A stretch of 37,295 nt of DNA from Aquabacterium sp. (GCA_023150345.1 JAKLLB010000038.1:1-37295); one strand, 5' to 3'. Numbered from the stretch's first letter, positions 14,573-26,390 are shown. A program made the numbers and translations. The notes: a model not told the origin generated them from the letters alone.

Positions 14573-15258
14573 CGGCCCGGTTCCTTCTTGGGGGCACCAG
14601 CGCGCGCCAATGCCGCGTCGATCACCGCTTGCTTCGCCGCGACTGCGTCGTCGTCGATGGCCGGGCCGAGCGCCTGCAGCTGCGCCAGGCGCGCTGCCGC
14701 GCGTGCAGCCAGGCGTGCATCGTTCTCCTGGCGTTCGCGCAGGCGCCTGGCGTTGCGCGCCTCATACCGCTGCAGAGCATCCGCAGCCTGCTCATGCGAC
14801 CAGGCGGCCCAGCCGGTCTGCTCGCCGGTCACCGGCTGCATGGAGATGCAGTCGACCGGGCACGCCGGTACGCACAGCTCGCAGCCGGTGCACTGGTCGT
14901 CGATGATCGTATGCATCCACTTGGAGGCGCCGATGATGCAGTCCACCGGGCAGGCCTTGATGCACAAGGTGCAGCCGATGCACCAGTTCTCGTCGATCAC
15001 CGCCAGTTGGCGTGGCCCTTCGGCGCCGTGCTGTGGGTCCAGCGGCACGACCGGCTGGCCGGTCAGCGCGGCGAGCCGCGCGATGCCCTCGGCACCGCCA
15101 GGGGGGCAGCGGTTGATGGCCGCCTCGCCCTGGGCGATGGCCACGGCATAGCCGTGGCAATCGGGGTAGCCGCAGCGGGTGCACTGAGTCTGGGGCAGGG
15201 CGGCGTGGATGCGCTCGACCTGCGGGTCGCGGGCAGGGGATTCGGGTGGGACACTCAC
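14569..15258 (-). CDS. rsxB: RsxB/RnfB-type polyferredoxin lacking a membrane anchor
   Basis: A 229-residue iron-sulfur protein. An N-terminal RnfB cluster domain ([20 protein letters not shown], later NRCPPGG) is followed by two [4Fe-4S] ferredoxin motifs, [15 protein letters not shown] and [15 protein letters not shown]. The C-terminal 70 residues are a charged Ala/Arg-rich helix. The hydrophobic anchor that begins classical RnfB is absent, and no other rnf/rsx gene is in the window, so it may act as a soluble electron carrier. The true start is uncertain: GTG 15258 ([20 protein letters not shown]) or GTG 15264; the only ATG is far upstream. Confidence 0.85.
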   Translation of the reverse strand: MSVPPESPARDPQVERIHAALPQTQCTRCGYPDCHGYAVAIAQGEAAINRCPPGGAEGIARLAALTGQPVVPLDPQHGAEGPRQLAVIDENWCIGCTLCIKACPVDCIIGASKWMHTIIDDQCTGCELCVPACPVDCISMQPVTGEQTGWAAWSHEQAADALQRYEARNARRLRERQENDARLAARAAARLAQLQALGPAIDDDAVAAKQAVIDAALARAGAPKKEPGR

Positions 15259-15298
15259 CGGCACGATTATCGGTGCGCCGGCGGGTACCCCTGACAGG

Positions 15299-16482
15299 CT
15301 ATCGCGCGCCGCGCGTGGCCGATCGGGGCTTCTTGGCTGCCACGCCGGCCGTGCGACCGGCCTGTGCGACGCGGGCACGCTGCGGGCGCGCGGCTGGCGC
15401 GACGGCCTGCTCGCGCGCCTCGCGGTCGTAGCGCGAAATGAAGGCCTTCACTTCGGGGTAGACCATCTCGCGCCAGCGCCGCCCGGAGAAGATGCCGTAG
15501 TGGCCGGCGCCGTGCACGTCGTAGTGGAACTGCCGCGACTTCGGGATGCCCGTGCACAAGTCATGGGCGGCCCGCGTCTGGCCGGCGCCGGAGATGTCGT
15601 CGAGCTCGCCTTCCACGGTGAGCAGCGCACCGGTGGTGATGTCCTGCGGCTGCACCCGCGTGCCGTTCACGTCCCATGTGCCTTCGACCAGCGCGAAGTC
15701 CTGGAACACGGTCTTGATCGTGTCCAGCGTCGCCCGGCGCCCGGGAAGTTGGGCGGCACGCGGTAGATCACGTTGTTCTCGAACCACTCGAAGCTCTTGT
15801 TCATCGCCAGGTTGTTGACCGCCGTGGGCGACTTGCGGGCATCGATGGGGCCGCCCATCATGGTCAGCGTGCGCGGCGTGAATTCGCCGTGCGTGGCCAT
15901 CAGCGACACCGCGGCCAGTACCGGCACGGTGGGCTGGCACACCGAGATCACATGCACCTCGGGGCCAATGTGGCGGATGAATTCCTGCACGTAGCCGACG
16001 TAGTCGTCGAGGTGGAACGGCCCTTGTTCGACGGGCACGTTGCGAGCGTCGATCCAGTCGGTGATGTAGACCTTGTGGTCCTGCAGCAGCGCCCGCACGG
16101 TGTCGCGCAGCAACGTGCTGTGGTGGCCCGACAGCGGTGCGACGACCAATACGGTGGGCTGCTCCTTCATGGTCTGCAGCACCACAGCATCGTCGGAGTA
16201 GCGCTTGAAGCGCAGCAGGTGGCAGAAGGGCTTGCGGATGGGTACCTGCTCCTGCACGGCCACCTCGACGCCGGCGACGGTCACGCTGCGTATGCCGAAC
16301 TCGGGCTTCTCGTACTCCTTGGCCAGGCGGTGCACCAGGTCAAAACCGGCCGACACGCGCTGGGCCATGGGCGTGTGCGTGAACGGCGACAGCGGATGGT
16401 TGTACAGCTTGGCGGTCGCGCTGGCGAACTCGGAAAACGGCGCCATCAAGGCGCGCTGGGTCTCGTAAAGCTGATACAGCAT
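15299..16482 (-). pseudogene. phaZ: Intracellular polyhydroxyalkanoate depolymerase, internal out-of-frame deletion
   Basis: The gene begins at ATG 16482 (MLYQLYETQRALMAPFSEFA) and reads as a normal PhaZ through the nucleophile region SVCQPTVPVLAA to NNVIYRVPPNFPGAG. Near 15735-15745 the sequence jumps straight to LDTIKTVFQDFALVEGTW in a different frame. The family has about 59 residues in between, so roughly 178 bases are missing, which is one more than a multiple of three and explains the shift. The second frame holds the acidic residue region (EGELDDISGAGQ) and the histidine region (GHYGIFSGRRW), then a basic tail. A protein from the first frame lacks both and ends at 15667. Intact PhaZ degrades stored PHB granules. 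Confidence 0.85.
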
Positions 16483-16842
16483 GGCAGGGCTACTCCGGTG
16501 GGATGCCGTCGGGTCATCCAGGGGCCGGATTGGATCGAAGGCCGCTGAATACGCGCTGAACGGCACCAGTTTTTGTGCAGTGCAGCATTGACGAATAGTA
16601 ACGCCTTCATCATCGCTTGCACAGCCCCAGGGAATGGCCAGAAAACACGGACGCCACCCCTGCAATTGCCTTCGGGAGCCATTCGCATCGGTCACCAGGG
16701 CGACCAATTCCACATCGCGAAATTTCGGCCGAACCCGACCGCCGAAGACCGAGCCACCGGTTCCGTTCGGAACCGGGGATTCGTCGAACCGCGGAACCAT
16801 GTCGCTGGGCGGGCGCAACGACCCCGCCCGTGCGGCGAGCGA
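16483..16842. other. 360-base non-coding stretch upstream of phaZ
   Basis: No credible gene lies between the phaZ start and the aminotransferase stop. Frames that cross it are extensions of the flanking genes. It should hold the phaZ promoter and contains the PhaR-like palindrome at 16573-16587. No strong -35/-10 pair is visible; TACTAT on the - strand (near 16592-16597) is a weak -10 candidate. Confidence 0.6.
16573..16587 (-). promoter_or_regulatory. Possible PhaR operator
   Basis: The - strand reads TGCTGCACTGCACAA, with the near-palindromic core TGCACTGCA. PHB regulators of the PhaR family bind TGC-rich dyads of this sort upstream of phasin and depolymerase genes. It lies about 90 bases before the phaZ start. 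Assignment rests on resemblance and context only. Confidence 0.4.
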
Positions 16843-18039
16843 TCAGAGCACGCGGGCGATCGACGCGACCACGTGGTCGATGTTGCGGCTGTTGAGTGCC
16901 GCGACACAGATCCGCCCGGAATCGACGCCATAGACACCGAATTCGCTGCGCAGGCGCTGCATCTGCGCGGTGCTGAGCCCGGAGTAGCTGAACATGCCGC
17001 GCTGGCGGGTGATGAAACTGAAGTCCTGCGCCACGCCGGCATCAGCCAGCTTGCGGGCCAGCAGCGCGCGCATCTGCTTGATGCGTTCGCGCATGCCGGC
17101 CAACTCCTGCTCCCACAAGGCCCGCAACTCGGGTGTTTCCAGCACAGTGGCCACCACTTGGGCGCCGTGCGTGGGTGGGTTGGAGTAGTTGGTGCGGATC
17201 ATGATCTTCAGCTGCGACAGCACCCGCGCGGCATCGTCGGCGCTCGCACACACCACGCTGAGCGCTCCCACGCGCTCGCCGTACAGCGAGAAGCTCTTGG
17301 AGAACGACGTGGCGACGAAGAACTCGAGCCCGGCGGCCAGGAACTGCTGCACCACCGCGCCGTCTTCGGCAATGCCGTCTCCGAAGCCCTGGTAGGCCAT
17401 GTCGAGGAAGGGCACCAGCGCGCGGCTCTTGAGAATGGCAATCACCTGGTCCCACTGCCCCGCATCGAGGTCGTATCCAGTGGGGTTGTGGCAGCAGGCA
17501 TGCAGCACGACGACGGTGCCGGCCGGCGCGGCCTGCAATGCCGCCAGCATTGCCTCGAAGCGAATGCCGCGCGCTTGTGCATCGTAGTAGGGATAGGACT
17601 CGACGGCGAAGCCGGCCTGGCTGAACAGCGCGCGGTGGTTCTCCCAGCTCGGGTCGCTGATCAACACCTTGGCGCCAGGTTGCAACCGGCGCAGAAAGTC
17701 GGCTCCGACCTTCAGTCCGCCGGTGCCGCCCAGCGCCTGGATGGTGGCCACGCGGCCGGCCTGCAGCACAGGACTGCCAACGCCAAAGACCAGGCCCTGC
17801 ACGGCACGGTCGTACGCGGCGATGCCGTCGATCGGCAAGTAGCCGCGGGGCTTGTGCGCCTGTACCAACTGCTGCTCGGCAGCCTCGACACAGCGCAGCA
17901 GCGGCAGCTTGCCGTTGTCGTCGAAATAGACGCCGACGCCCAGGTTCACCTTGGCGGGGTTGGGGTCGGCGGCAAATTGCTCGTTCAGACCCAGGATCGG
18001 GTCGCGCGGTGCCAGTTCTACGGCAGCGAAGAACGTCAT
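16843..18039 (-). CDS. Aspartate/aromatic amino acid aminotransferase
   Basis: A 398-residue fold-type I, class I PLP enzyme of the AspC/TyrB group. Seen in order: [18 protein letters not shown], the dimer-interface [56 protein letters not shown], and the Schiff-base lysine in [14 protein letters not shown] (near residue 247). It interconverts aspartate, tyrosine or phenylalanine with their 2-oxo acids. AspC versus TyrB cannot be settled from sequence alone. It is divergent from uvrB with 154 bases between. ATG 18039 gives the standard start [18 protein letters not shown]. Confidence 0.95.
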   Translation of the reverse strand: MTFFAAVELAPRDPILGLNEQFAADPNPAKVNLGVGVYFDDNGKLPLLRCVEAAEQQLVQAHKPRGYLPIDGIAAYDRAVQGLVFGVGSPVLQAGRVATIQALGGTGGLKVGADFLRRLQPGAKVLISDPSWENHRALFSQAGFAVESYPYYDAQARGIRFEAMLAALQAAPAGTVVVLHACCHNPTGYDLDAGQWDQVIAILKSRALVPFLDMAYQGFGDGIAEDGAVVQQFLAAGLEFFVATSFSKSFSLYGERVGALSVVCASADDAARVLSQLKIMIRTNYSNPPTHGAQVVATVLETPELRALWEQELAGMRERIKQMRALLARKLADAGVAQDFSFITRQRGMFSYSGLSTAQMQRLRSEFGVYGVDSGRICVAALNSRNIDHVVASIARVL

Positions 18040-18193
18040 GTCGGGTGCATCCAGTCGGGGGTGGCGGCCCGGCATTCGCGCCGGGCGGGCGGGCGGCGCG
18101 CCGGCCCGGGCTGCGCTACCCTGCGGGGTTGCGCGCAGGCAGCCGGCCCATGCCGGGGCGACGCGCGATTCTAACGGCGCCAGGGTTTTCCCC

Positions 18194-20311
<2,118 letters not shown>

Positions 20312-20365
20312 GGTGCCGGCGCCATCGACGACATGGATCGTCGCCCTGTGCAACAGTCACCACCC

Positions 20366-20908
20366 ATGATTCGAGCCTGGAACTCCTTGTCGCGCCGCAC
20401 CGAGCCGGCGCAGGCCCGGGTGCTGATGGTGTGCCTGGGCAACATCTGTCGCTCGCCGACGGCCGAAGCCGTGCTGCGGGCCCGGCTGCACGCGGCGGGG
20501 TGGGGTGCACGCATCGCGGTCGACTCGGCCGGCACCCATGCCGATCGTGGCCATCCTCCGGATCCACGGGCGCAGGCCGCTGCAGCCCGACGTGGCTATG
20601 ACCTGTCGGCACTGCGCTCGCGCCCCATGGCACGCGATGACTTCGAACGCTTCGAGCTTGTCCTTGCGATGGATCAGGACAACCTCGAGTGGCTGCAGCG
20701 CCGCTGTCCGCCGCCCTTGCGGCATAGACTGCGGCTGTTGCTGGCGGTGGGCTTGCCCGGCCAGGACATGCATGAGATTCCGGACCCCTATTACGGAGGT
20801 CCCGACGGATTCGAGTGCACGCTCGACCTGATCGAGCAGGCCTGCCGTGGGCTGATCGTGGAGCTGGACGCGGGGCGTTTGTCCATCCCCTGTTCGGAAC
20901 AGGGCTGA
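20366..20908 (+). CDS. Low-molecular-weight protein-tyrosine phosphatase
   Basis: A 180-residue cytosolic phosphatase. The active-site loop VCLGNICRSPTAEAVL has C23 and R29 of the C-x5-R motif, and the general acid lies in IPDPYYGG. LMW-PTPs remove phosphate from tyrosines, often on exopolysaccharide kinases, but no such kinase is nearby. ATG 20366 was chosen over 20333; both leave a short N-terminal extension before the first strand. A perfect seven-base hairpin (CCCTGTT, loop CGG, AACAGGG, 20888-20904) overlaps the last codons and may aid termination before the iscR promoter. Confidence 0.93.
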   Translation: MIRAWNSLSRRTEPAQARVLMVCLGNICRSPTAEAVLRARLHAAGWGARIAVDSAGTHADRGHPPDPRAQAAAARRGYDLSALRSRPMARDDFERFELVLAMDQDNLEWLQRRCPPPLRHRLRLLLAVGLPGQDMHEIPDPYYGGPDGFECTLDLIEQACRGLIVELDAGRLSIPCSEQG

Positions 20909-20912
20909 GCCA

Positions 20913-20935
20913 ATGTCGACAAAATTAGTCGGGAT
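20913..20935 (+). promoter_or_regulatory. Upstream IscR binding site (type 1)
   Basis: The sequence ATGTCGACAAAATTAGTCGG, extended by GAT, fits the type 1 IscR consensus, in which GAC and an A/T-rich centre are followed by TTAGTCGG. It overlaps the -35 of the iscR promoter. IscR carrying a [2Fe-2S] cluster would bind here and repress. Confidence 0.65.
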
Positions 20936-20945
20936 CTGATATACT
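20916..20945 (+). promoter_or_regulatory. iscR promoter
   Basis: TCGACA (20916-20921), an 18-base spacer and TATACT (20940-20945) form a good sigma70 promoter. Transcription should begin near 20952, about 47 bases before the iscR start codon. It is covered by both predicted IscR sites. Confidence 0.65.
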
Positions 20946-20965
20946 TGACAACAGCACTCGGGTAA
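20941..20965 (+). promoter_or_regulatory. Downstream IscR binding site (type 1)
   Basis: ATACTTGACAACAGCACTCG, extended by GGTAA, matches the ATAxTTGAC and ACTCGGGTA halves of the type 1 site. It overlaps the -10 and the likely transcription start. Two boxes in tandem suggest tight autoregulation of the isc operon. Confidence 0.7.
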
Positions 20966-20998
20966 ACCGGTTGTTCGGGATATTCAGGAGAACTCCCC

Positions 20999-21532
20999 AT
21001 GCGTCTGACCACAAAAGGCCGTTTCGCCGTGACCGCCATGATCGATCTGGCCCTGCGATCGAACAATGGGCCCGTGGCGCTGGCAGCGATCAGCCAGCGC
21101 CAGCAGATCTCGTTGTCGTACCTGGAGCAGCTGTTCGGCAAACTGCGCCGCCACGATCTCGTGGAGAGCACCCGGGGGCCCGGCGGTGGCTACTCGCTGG
21201 GCCGGCGGGCCGATGAGATCACCGTGGCCGACATCATCGTGGCAGTCGACGAGCCGCTCGATGCCACGGGCTGCGGTGGCAAGGAGAACTGCATGGGCGA
21301 GGACGCCGGTCGGTGCATGACCCACGACCTGTGGTCCAGCCTGAACCAGAAGATGATCGAGTACCTCGACTCGATCTCGCTGCGCAAGCTCGTCGACGAT
21401 CAACTCGCCAAGGGCGTGTCGATCGAGGAGGCGCCGATCAAGCGTGCGATCTCCAGCGTGCCGGTGGTCAAGCCCATCAAGGTGACCGCGCCGAACTCGG
21501 TCTTCGCCCTGGGTGGCGCACTCACCAAGTGA
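20999..21532 (+). CDS. iscR: Iron-sulfur cluster regulator IscR
   Basis: A 177-residue Rrf2-family repressor. The N-terminal winged helix (MRLTTKGRFAVTAMIDLALR) includes the recognition segment ISLSYLEQLFGKLRRHDLVE and wing STRGPGGGYSLGR. Cluster ligands are C92, C98 and C106 with H109; the last spacing (C-x7-C) is two residues longer than in E. coli. The holo form should repress this operon when clusters are plentiful. AGGAG lies eight bases before the ATG. The C-terminal tail (about residues 140-177) is longer than in enteric IscR. It leads the operon, 63 bases before iscS. Confidence 0.97.
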   Translation: MRLTTKGRFAVTAMIDLALRSNNGPVALAAISQRQQISLSYLEQLFGKLRRHDLVESTRGPGGGYSLGRRADEITVADIIVAVDEPLDATGCGGKENCMGEDAGRCMTHDLWSSLNQKMIEYLDSISLRKLVDDQLAKGVSIEEAPIKRAISSVPVVKPIKVTAPNSVFALGGALTK

Positions 21533-21595
21533 GCGCGGCGCCACTCGCCCCCTAACGCCGTCTGTGTCGATCCCAGCATCCTGCCAGGCCCAACC

Positions 21596-22810
21596 ATGAC
21601 CCCGCATTTGCCCATCTACCTCGACTATGGCGCAACGACGCCAGTGGACCCCCGCGTCGTCGACGCCATGATTCCGTGGTTGCGCGAGCACTTCGGCAAC
21701 CCGGCCTCGCGCAGCCACGCCTGGGGCTGGGAGGCCGAGGAGGCCGTCGAGAAGGCGCGGGTGCAGGTGGCCGAGCTCGTCGGCGCCGACCCGCGGGAGA
21801 TCATCTGGACCAGCGGCGCCACCGAGTCGAACAACCTCGCCATCAAGGGCGCCGCGCAGTTCTACAAGACGCGGGGCAAGCACCTGGTCACCGTCAAGAC
21901 CGAGCACAAGGCCGTGCTCGACACAACTCGCGAGCTCGAACGCCAGGGCTTCGAGGTCACCTATCTCGAGGTCAAGGAGAACGGTCTGCTCGACCTGGAT
22001 CGGTTCAAGGCCGCGCTGCGCCCGGACACCATCCTCGCGTCGGTGATGCTGGTCAACAACGAGATCGGTGTCATCCAGGACATTCCGGCCATCGGTGCGA
22101 TGTGCCGCGAGCGCGGCATCGTCTTTCACGTCGACGCCGCGCAGGCGACCGGCAAGGTGGCCATCGACCTCGCCCGGCTGCCGGTGGACCTGATGAGCCT
22201 GGCCTCGCACAAGACCTATGGGCCCAAAGGCATTGGCGCGCTGTACGTGCGCCGCAAGCCGCGGGTGCGGATCGAGGCCCAGATGCACGGTGGCGGTCAT
22301 GAGCGCGGCATGCGCTCGGGCACCTTGCCCACCCACCAGATCGTCGGCATGGGCGAAGCATTCCGGATCGCCCGCGAGGAGATGGGCACCGAGCTCGAAC
22401 GCATCCGCATGCTGCACGACAAGATGCTGCGTGGCCTCTCCGATATCGAGCAGGTGTTCGTCAACGGCGATCTGGTCGCGCGTGTGCCGCACAACCTCAA
22501 CATGTCCTTCAACTTCGTGGAGGGCGAGTCGCTCATCATGGGCGTCAAGGGCATCGCGGTGTCGTCCGGCTCAGCCTGTACGTCGGCCAGCCTGGAGCCG
22601 AGCTACGTGCTGCGTGCGCTGGGTCGCAGCGACGAGCTGGCTCACTCGAGCCTGCGCATGACGATCGGCCGCTTCACCACCGAGTCGGACATCGACTACG
22701 CCGTCAACGTGCTCAAGGATCGCGTGGCTCGCTTGCGCGAGCTCTCGCCGCTTTGGGAGATGTACCGCGACGGCGTGGATCTCAGCACCATCCAGTGGGC
22801 GGCGCACTGA
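21596..22810 (+). CDS. iscS: Cysteine desulfurase IscS
   Basis: A 404-residue PLP enzyme that takes sulfur from cysteine and passes it as persulfide to IscU, and to tRNA-thiolation and cofactor pathways. The PLP lysine is K206 ([12 protein letters not shown]). The persulfide cysteine is C328 in the loop [20 protein letters not shown], which identifies the housekeeping IscS class. The start is [15 protein letters not shown] and the C-terminus [19 protein letters not shown], the part that meets IscU. Length matches E. coli IscS (404). It is the second gene of the operon. Confidence 0.98.
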   Translation: MTPHLPIYLDYGATTPVDPRVVDAMIPWLREHFGNPASRSHAWGWEAEEAVEKARVQVAELVGADPREIIWTSGATESNNLAIKGAAQFYKTRGKHLVTVKTEHKAVLDTTRELERQGFEVTYLEVKENGLLDLDRFKAALRPDTILASVMLVNNEIGVIQDIPAIGAMCRERGIVFHVDAAQATGKVAIDLARLPVDLMSLASHKTYGPKGIGALYVRRKPRVRIEAQMHGGGHERGMRSGTLPTHQIVGMGEAFRIAREEMGTELERIRMLHDKMLRGLSDIEQVFVNGDLVARVPHNLNMSFNFVEGESLIMGVKGIAVSSGSACTSASLEPSYVLRALGRSDELAHSSLRMTIGRFTTESDIDYAVNVLKDRVARLRELSPLWEMYRDGVDLSTIQWAAH

Positions 22811-22838
22811 GCCGGCCCCCATCGCCTGGAGTCACAAC

Positions 22839-23261
22839 ATGTCGTACAGCAACAAAGTCATCGAGCACTACGAGAACCCGCGCAACGTCGGCGCCTTTGA
22901 GAAGGGCGACGACACCGTGGGAACCGGCATGGTGGGCGCGCCCGCCTGCGGCGACGTGATGAAGCTGCAGATCAAGGTCAATCCGTCCACCGGACTGATC
23001 GAGGATGCGCGATTCAAGACCTACGGCTGCGGCTCGGCCATAGCATCGAGCTCCCTGGTGACCGAGTGGGTCAAGGGCAAGACGCTGAGCCAGGCGCTCG
23101 AGATCAAGAACACCGACATTGCCGAGGAACTGGCACTGCCACCGGTCAAGATCCATTGCTCGATCCTGGCCGAGGACGCGATCAAGGCGGCCGTCAGCGA
23201 CTACCAAGCCAAGCACGGCGAGCCGGCCGCCGCCGAACAGACGCCGGCACAGGCGGGCTGA
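22839..23261 (+). CDS. iscU: Iron-sulfur cluster scaffold IscU
   Basis: A 140-residue scaffold on which [2Fe-2S] and [4Fe-4S] clusters are built. Conserved ligands are C37 with D39 (GAPACGDV), C64 ([12 protein letters not shown]) and C107 ([11 protein letters not shown]). LPPVK (100-104) is the binding site for the HscA chaperone, which is encoded four genes downstream. The last 12 or so residues are an Ala/Glu/Pro tail beyond the usual 128-residue form. It lies 28 bases after iscS; its stop overlaps nothing but iscA begins six bases later. Confidence 0.98.
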   Translation: MSYSNKVIEHYENPRNVGAFEKGDDTVGTGMVGAPACGDVMKLQIKVNPSTGLIEDARFKTYGCGSAIASSSLVTEWVKGKTLSQALEIKNTDIAEELALPPVKIHCSILAEDAIKAAVSDYQAKHGEPAAAEQTPAQAG

Positions 23262-23266
23262 TCACG

Positions 23267-23590
23267 ATGGCTGTCACTCTCACGGAAGCCGCAGCACGGC
23301 ATGTCACGCGCTACCTGAGCCGTCGCGGCAAGGGCGTGGGCGTTCGGCTCGGTGTGAAGACCACCGGCTGCTCGGGCATGGCCTACAAGCTCGAGTACGC
23401 CGACGAGGTCGGTCCCGAGGATCACGTCTTCGAGGAGCACGGCGTGAAGGTCCTGGTCGACCCGAAGAGCCTGCCCTACATCGACGGCACCGAGCTCGAC
23501 TTCGTGCGCGAAGGTCTGAACGAAGGCTTCAAGTTCCACAATCCGCGCGAGAAGGACCGTTGCGGCTGCGGCGAGTCGTTCCGGATCTGA
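23267..23590 (+). CDS. iscA: Iron-sulfur cluster carrier IscA
   Basis: A 107-residue A-type carrier that takes clusters from the scaffold to target proteins. The three ligands are C35 ([16 protein letters not shown]), C99 and C101 ([11 protein letters not shown]). The family start [13 protein letters not shown] supports ATG 23267, five bases after the iscU stop. Size and motifs are ordinary. It is followed within three bases by the hscB start region. Confidence 0.97.
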   Translation: MAVTLTEAAARHVTRYLSRRGKGVGVRLGVKTTGCSGMAYKLEYADEVGPEDHVFEEHGVKVLVDPKSLPYIDGTELDFVREGLNEGFKFHNPREKDRCGCGESFRI

Positions 23591-23592
23591 AC

Positions 23593-24111
23593 TTGAAGAT
23601 CGACGACGACGACTTCACCCTGTTCGGCCTGCCGCGGCGCTACGCGCTCGATCCGGCTGAACTGGATGCGCATTGGCGTGCGCTGCAGGCGCAGGTCCAC
23701 CCCGACCGGCATGCCAGCGGGGGTGTGGCCGCGCAGCGGGTGGCCATGCAATGGGCCGTCCGGGTCAACGAGGCCTACCGTCGTCTGAAAGACCCCCTGC
23801 GTCGCGGCGCCTATCTGTGCGAGCTGGGCGGTGCGACGATCGATGCGCACAGCAACACCGCCATGCCGGCGGCGCTGCTGCACCAGCACATGCAGTGGCG
23901 TGAAGACCTCGAGGACGCACGGGGTGTCGCGGAAGTCGAGCAACTGGACGAGCAGGTCGCCCGGCATCAAGCCGAGCAGCTGGCGCGCCTGGCCGAACTG
24001 ATCGACCGAGACGCCGACTTGCCCGCGGCCGCGGCCCAGGTGCGCGCCCTGATGTTCCTGTCCCGCCTGCGCGACGACATTCACCATCGGCTTGAGGCGC
24101 TCGACGCCTGA
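23593..24111 (+). CDS. hscB: Fe-S assembly co-chaperone HscB
   Basis: A 172-residue J-protein that brings IscU to HscA. The J domain carries HPD at 36-38 (LQAQVHPDRHA), followed by the helix ending VNEAYRRLKDPLRRGAYLCE. The C-terminal three-helix domain (MQWREDLEDA, LMFLSRLRDDIHHRLEAL) is complete. There is no ATG near the expected start. The best choice is TTG 23593 (M/L-KIDDDDFTLFGLP), two bases after the iscA stop, which implies translational coupling. In-frame starts further back lie inside iscA and are unlikely. Confidence 0.93.
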   Translation: MKIDDDDFTLFGLPRRYALDPAELDAHWRALQAQVHPDRHASGGVAAQRVAMQWAVRVNEAYRRLKDPLRRGAYLCELGGATIDAHSNTAMPAALLHQHMQWREDLEDARGVAEVEQLDEQVARHQAEQLARLAELIDRDADLPAAAAQVRALMFLSRLRDDIHHRLEALDA

Positions 24112-24159
24112 CCGCCGGCGACTCAACCTGACCGCACGCGCCGAACTGCGCCGTCTCAC

Positions 24160-26016
24160 ATGGCCCTGCTGCAGATTTCAGAACCCGGCCAGTCGCCGGA
24201 CCCACACGCCAGGCGCATCGCAGTGGGCATCGACCTGGGCACGACGCATTCGCTGGTGGCAGCGGTCCGTCACAGCCTGCCCGAATGCCTGCCCGACGGT
24301 CAGGGCAGGGTGATCCTGCCGTCGATCGTCCGCTACATGGGTGAGGGTCGCCGGCAGATCGGCCACGATGCCCAGGCCGAGCAGGCACGTGACCCCGAGA
24401 ACACGATCGTCTCGGTCAAGCGCTTCATGGGCCGCGGCCTGGCCGACATCGCGGGACATGAGCGCCTGCCGTATCGTTTCGTCGACCAGCCGGGCATGGT
24501 GGCGCTGGAAACGCGTGACGGGCGCAAGTCGCCGGTCGAAGTGTCGGCCGAGATCCTCGCCACGCTGCGCTACCGCGCCGAAGACACCTTCGGCTCCGAG
24601 CTGTTCGGCGCCGTGATCACGGTCCCGGCCTACTTCGACGACGCCCAGCGCCAGGCCACGAAAGACGCGGCCCAGCTGGCTGGCCTGAACGTGCTGCGAC
24701 TGATCAACGAGCCCACGGCGGCCGCGGTGGCCTACGGGCTCGAGAATGGCAGCGAAGGGCTGTACGCCGTCTACGACCTCGGCGGCGGCACGTTCGACAT
24801 CTCCTTGCTGCGCCTGTCGCGCGGCGTGTTCGAAGTGGTTGCCACCGGCGGCGATGCGGCCTTGGGCGGCGACGACTTCGACCGCGCGCTGGCCGACTGG
24901 GCCCTGCACCGTTGCGGCCTGGTCGCGGTCACGCCGCAGGACAAGCGTACGGTGCTGGTGGCTGCACGGGCGACCAAGGAGCAGCTCAGCGACGCCGATC
25001 GGGCAATGCTGCGCTGCGAGGTGGGCGGGCGGGCGATGGAGGTGGAAGTCGAGCGTTCCACCCTCGAGTCGATCACCCGTCCGTTGGTCGATCGCACGCT
25101 GGCTGCGGTGCGCAAGGTGCTGCGTGACGCCCGACTGCGGCGCGACGAGGTCCAGGGCGTGGTGATGGTCGGGGGATCGACCCGCATGCCCGCCGTTCGC
25201 ACGGCGGTGGGCGAGTTGTTCGGCCGCGAGCCCTTGATCAACCTCGACCCCGATCAGGTGGTGGCGCTCGGTGCGGCCGTGCAGGCGCATGCGCTGGCCG
25301 GCAACACCCGCGACGGCGAGCTGCTGCTGCTGGACGTGATTCCGCTGTCGCTGGGCCTCGAGACCATGGGTGGCCTGGTCGAGCGGGTGATCGAGCGCAA
25401 CACCACGATACCGGTGGCCAAGGGCCAGGACTTCACCACGTTCAAGGATGGCCAGAGCGCAATGGCCATCCACGTGGTGCAGGGCGAGCGCGAACTGGTG
25501 AGCGATTGCCGCTCGCTGGCCCGGTTCGAGCTGCGGGGCATTCCGCCGATGGTGGCCGGTGCAGCTCGCATCCGCGTGACGTTCCAGGTTGATGCCGATG
25601 GTCTGCTCAGTGTGGCAGCCCGCGAGCTCACGTCCGGCGTAGAGGCATCGGTGGTGGTCAAGCCCAGCTACGGCCTGGCCGACGACGACATCGCCCGCAT
25701 GCTGCGCGAGGGCAACGCCAGCGCCGAGGCCGACATGGCCGCACGCGCGCTGCGCGAGGCCCGGGTGGAGGCCGAGCGCATGCTGCTGGCCACGCGCTCG
25801 GCGCTCGATGCCGACGGTGAGCTGCTCGACATCGACGAGCGCGATTCGATCGATGCGCTGATGAACACGCTGGCCTCCCGCGCGCGTGGTGAACTGCCCG
25901 AACCCATCCACCAGGCTCTGGAGGCGCTGGCCAAGGGCACCGAGGCCTTTGCCGCCGCCCGCATGAATCGCGGTATCCAGGCCGCGCTCACCGGCCGCAA
26001 GGTCGACGACATCTGA
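24160..26016 (+). CDS. hscA: Fe-S assembly Hsp70 chaperone HscA
   Basis: A 618-residue specialised Hsp70. The ATPase domain holds [28 protein letters not shown] and [12 protein letters not shown]. The substrate domain begins [20 protein letters not shown] and the helical lid ends at RKVDDI. HscA binds the LPPVK loop of IscU and uses ATP, stimulated by HscB, to release clusters to acceptors. It lacks the acidic EEVD-like end of DnaK, as expected for this class. ATG 24160 gives the normal start [11 protein letters not shown]. It is 48 bases after hscB and 23 before fdx. Confidence 0.98.
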   Translation: MALLQISEPGQSPDPHARRIAVGIDLGTTHSLVAAVRHSLPECLPDGQGRVILPSIVRYMGEGRRQIGHDAQAEQARDPENTIVSVKRFMGRGLADIAGHERLPYRFVDQPGMVALETRDGRKSPVEVSAEILATLRYRAEDTFGSELFGAVITVPAYFDDAQRQATKDAAQLAGLNVLRLINEPTAAAVAYGLENGSEGLYAVYDLGGGTFDISLLRLSRGVFEVVATGGDAALGGDDFDRALADWALHRCGLVAVTPQDKRTVLVAARATKEQLSDADRAMLRCEVGGRAMEVEVERSTLESITRPLVDRTLAAVRKVLRDARLRRDEVQGVVMVGGSTRMPAVRTAVGELFGREPLINLDPDQVVALGAAVQAHALAGNTRDGELLLLDVIPLSLGLETMGGLVERVIERNTTIPVAKGQDFTTFKDGQSAMAIHVVQGERELVSDCRSLARFELRGIPPMVAGAARIRVTFQVDADGLLSVAARELTSGVEASVVVKPSYGLADDDIARMLREGNASAEADMAARALREARVEAERMLLATRSALDADGELLDIDERDSIDALMNTLASRARGELPEPIHQALEALAKGTEAFAAARMNRGIQAALTGRKVDDI

Positions 26017-26039
26017 CAGCCTCACGCCTTCCACTCGCC

Positions 26040-26378
26040 ATGCCGGTCATCAAGATACTGCCCAACGCCGAGTACTGCCCGCAAGGCGATGCGATCGAAG
26101 CACCCAGCGGCACCTCGATCTGCGAGGCCCTGCTCGAAAACGGCATTGCGATCGAGCATGCCTGCGAGATGAGCTGTGCCTGCACCACCTGCCATGTGGT
26201 GGTGCGTGAGGGCTTTGACACCCTCAATGAGCCCGACGAGAGCGAAGAGGACATGCTCGATCGTGCCTGGGGCCTCGAACCCCGTTCGCGCCTGAGCTGC
26301 CAGGCCATCCTGGGCAATGCCGACGTGACCATCGAGATTCCGCGTTACTCGATCAACCACGCCAAGGAAAACCACTGA
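26040..26378 (+). CDS. fdx: ISC-type [2Fe-2S] ferredoxin
   Basis: A 112-residue adrenodoxin-type ferredoxin that donates electrons for cluster assembly. Ligands are C42, C48, C51 (HACEMSCACTTCHVVV) and C87 (RSRLSCQAI). The acidic helix LNEPDESEEDMLDRAWGL is the surface that meets IscS in studied relatives. It closes the isc operon. The small iscX gene that often follows is not present; the next gene is convergent. Confidence 0.97.
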   Translation: MPVIKILPNAEYCPQGDAIEAPSGTSICEALLENGIAIEHACEMSCACTTCHVVVREGFDTLNEPDESEEDMLDRAWGLEPRSRLSCQAILGNADVTIEIPRYSINHAKENH

Positions 26379-26390
26379 GTCCGGACGCAC

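Noticed and set aside
15660-15760. Programmed frameshift in phaZ
   Set aside because: No slippery heptamer is seen, and a shift alone cannot explain the absence of about 59 conserved residues. Deletion fits both phase and length.
18040-18193. LexA box in the uvrB upstream region
   Set aside because: The closest dyad is CTG-N12-CAG (within CCTGCGGGGTTGCGCGCAGG), which has the wrong spacing and an unsuitable GC-rich centre compared with the usual CTG-N10-CAG.
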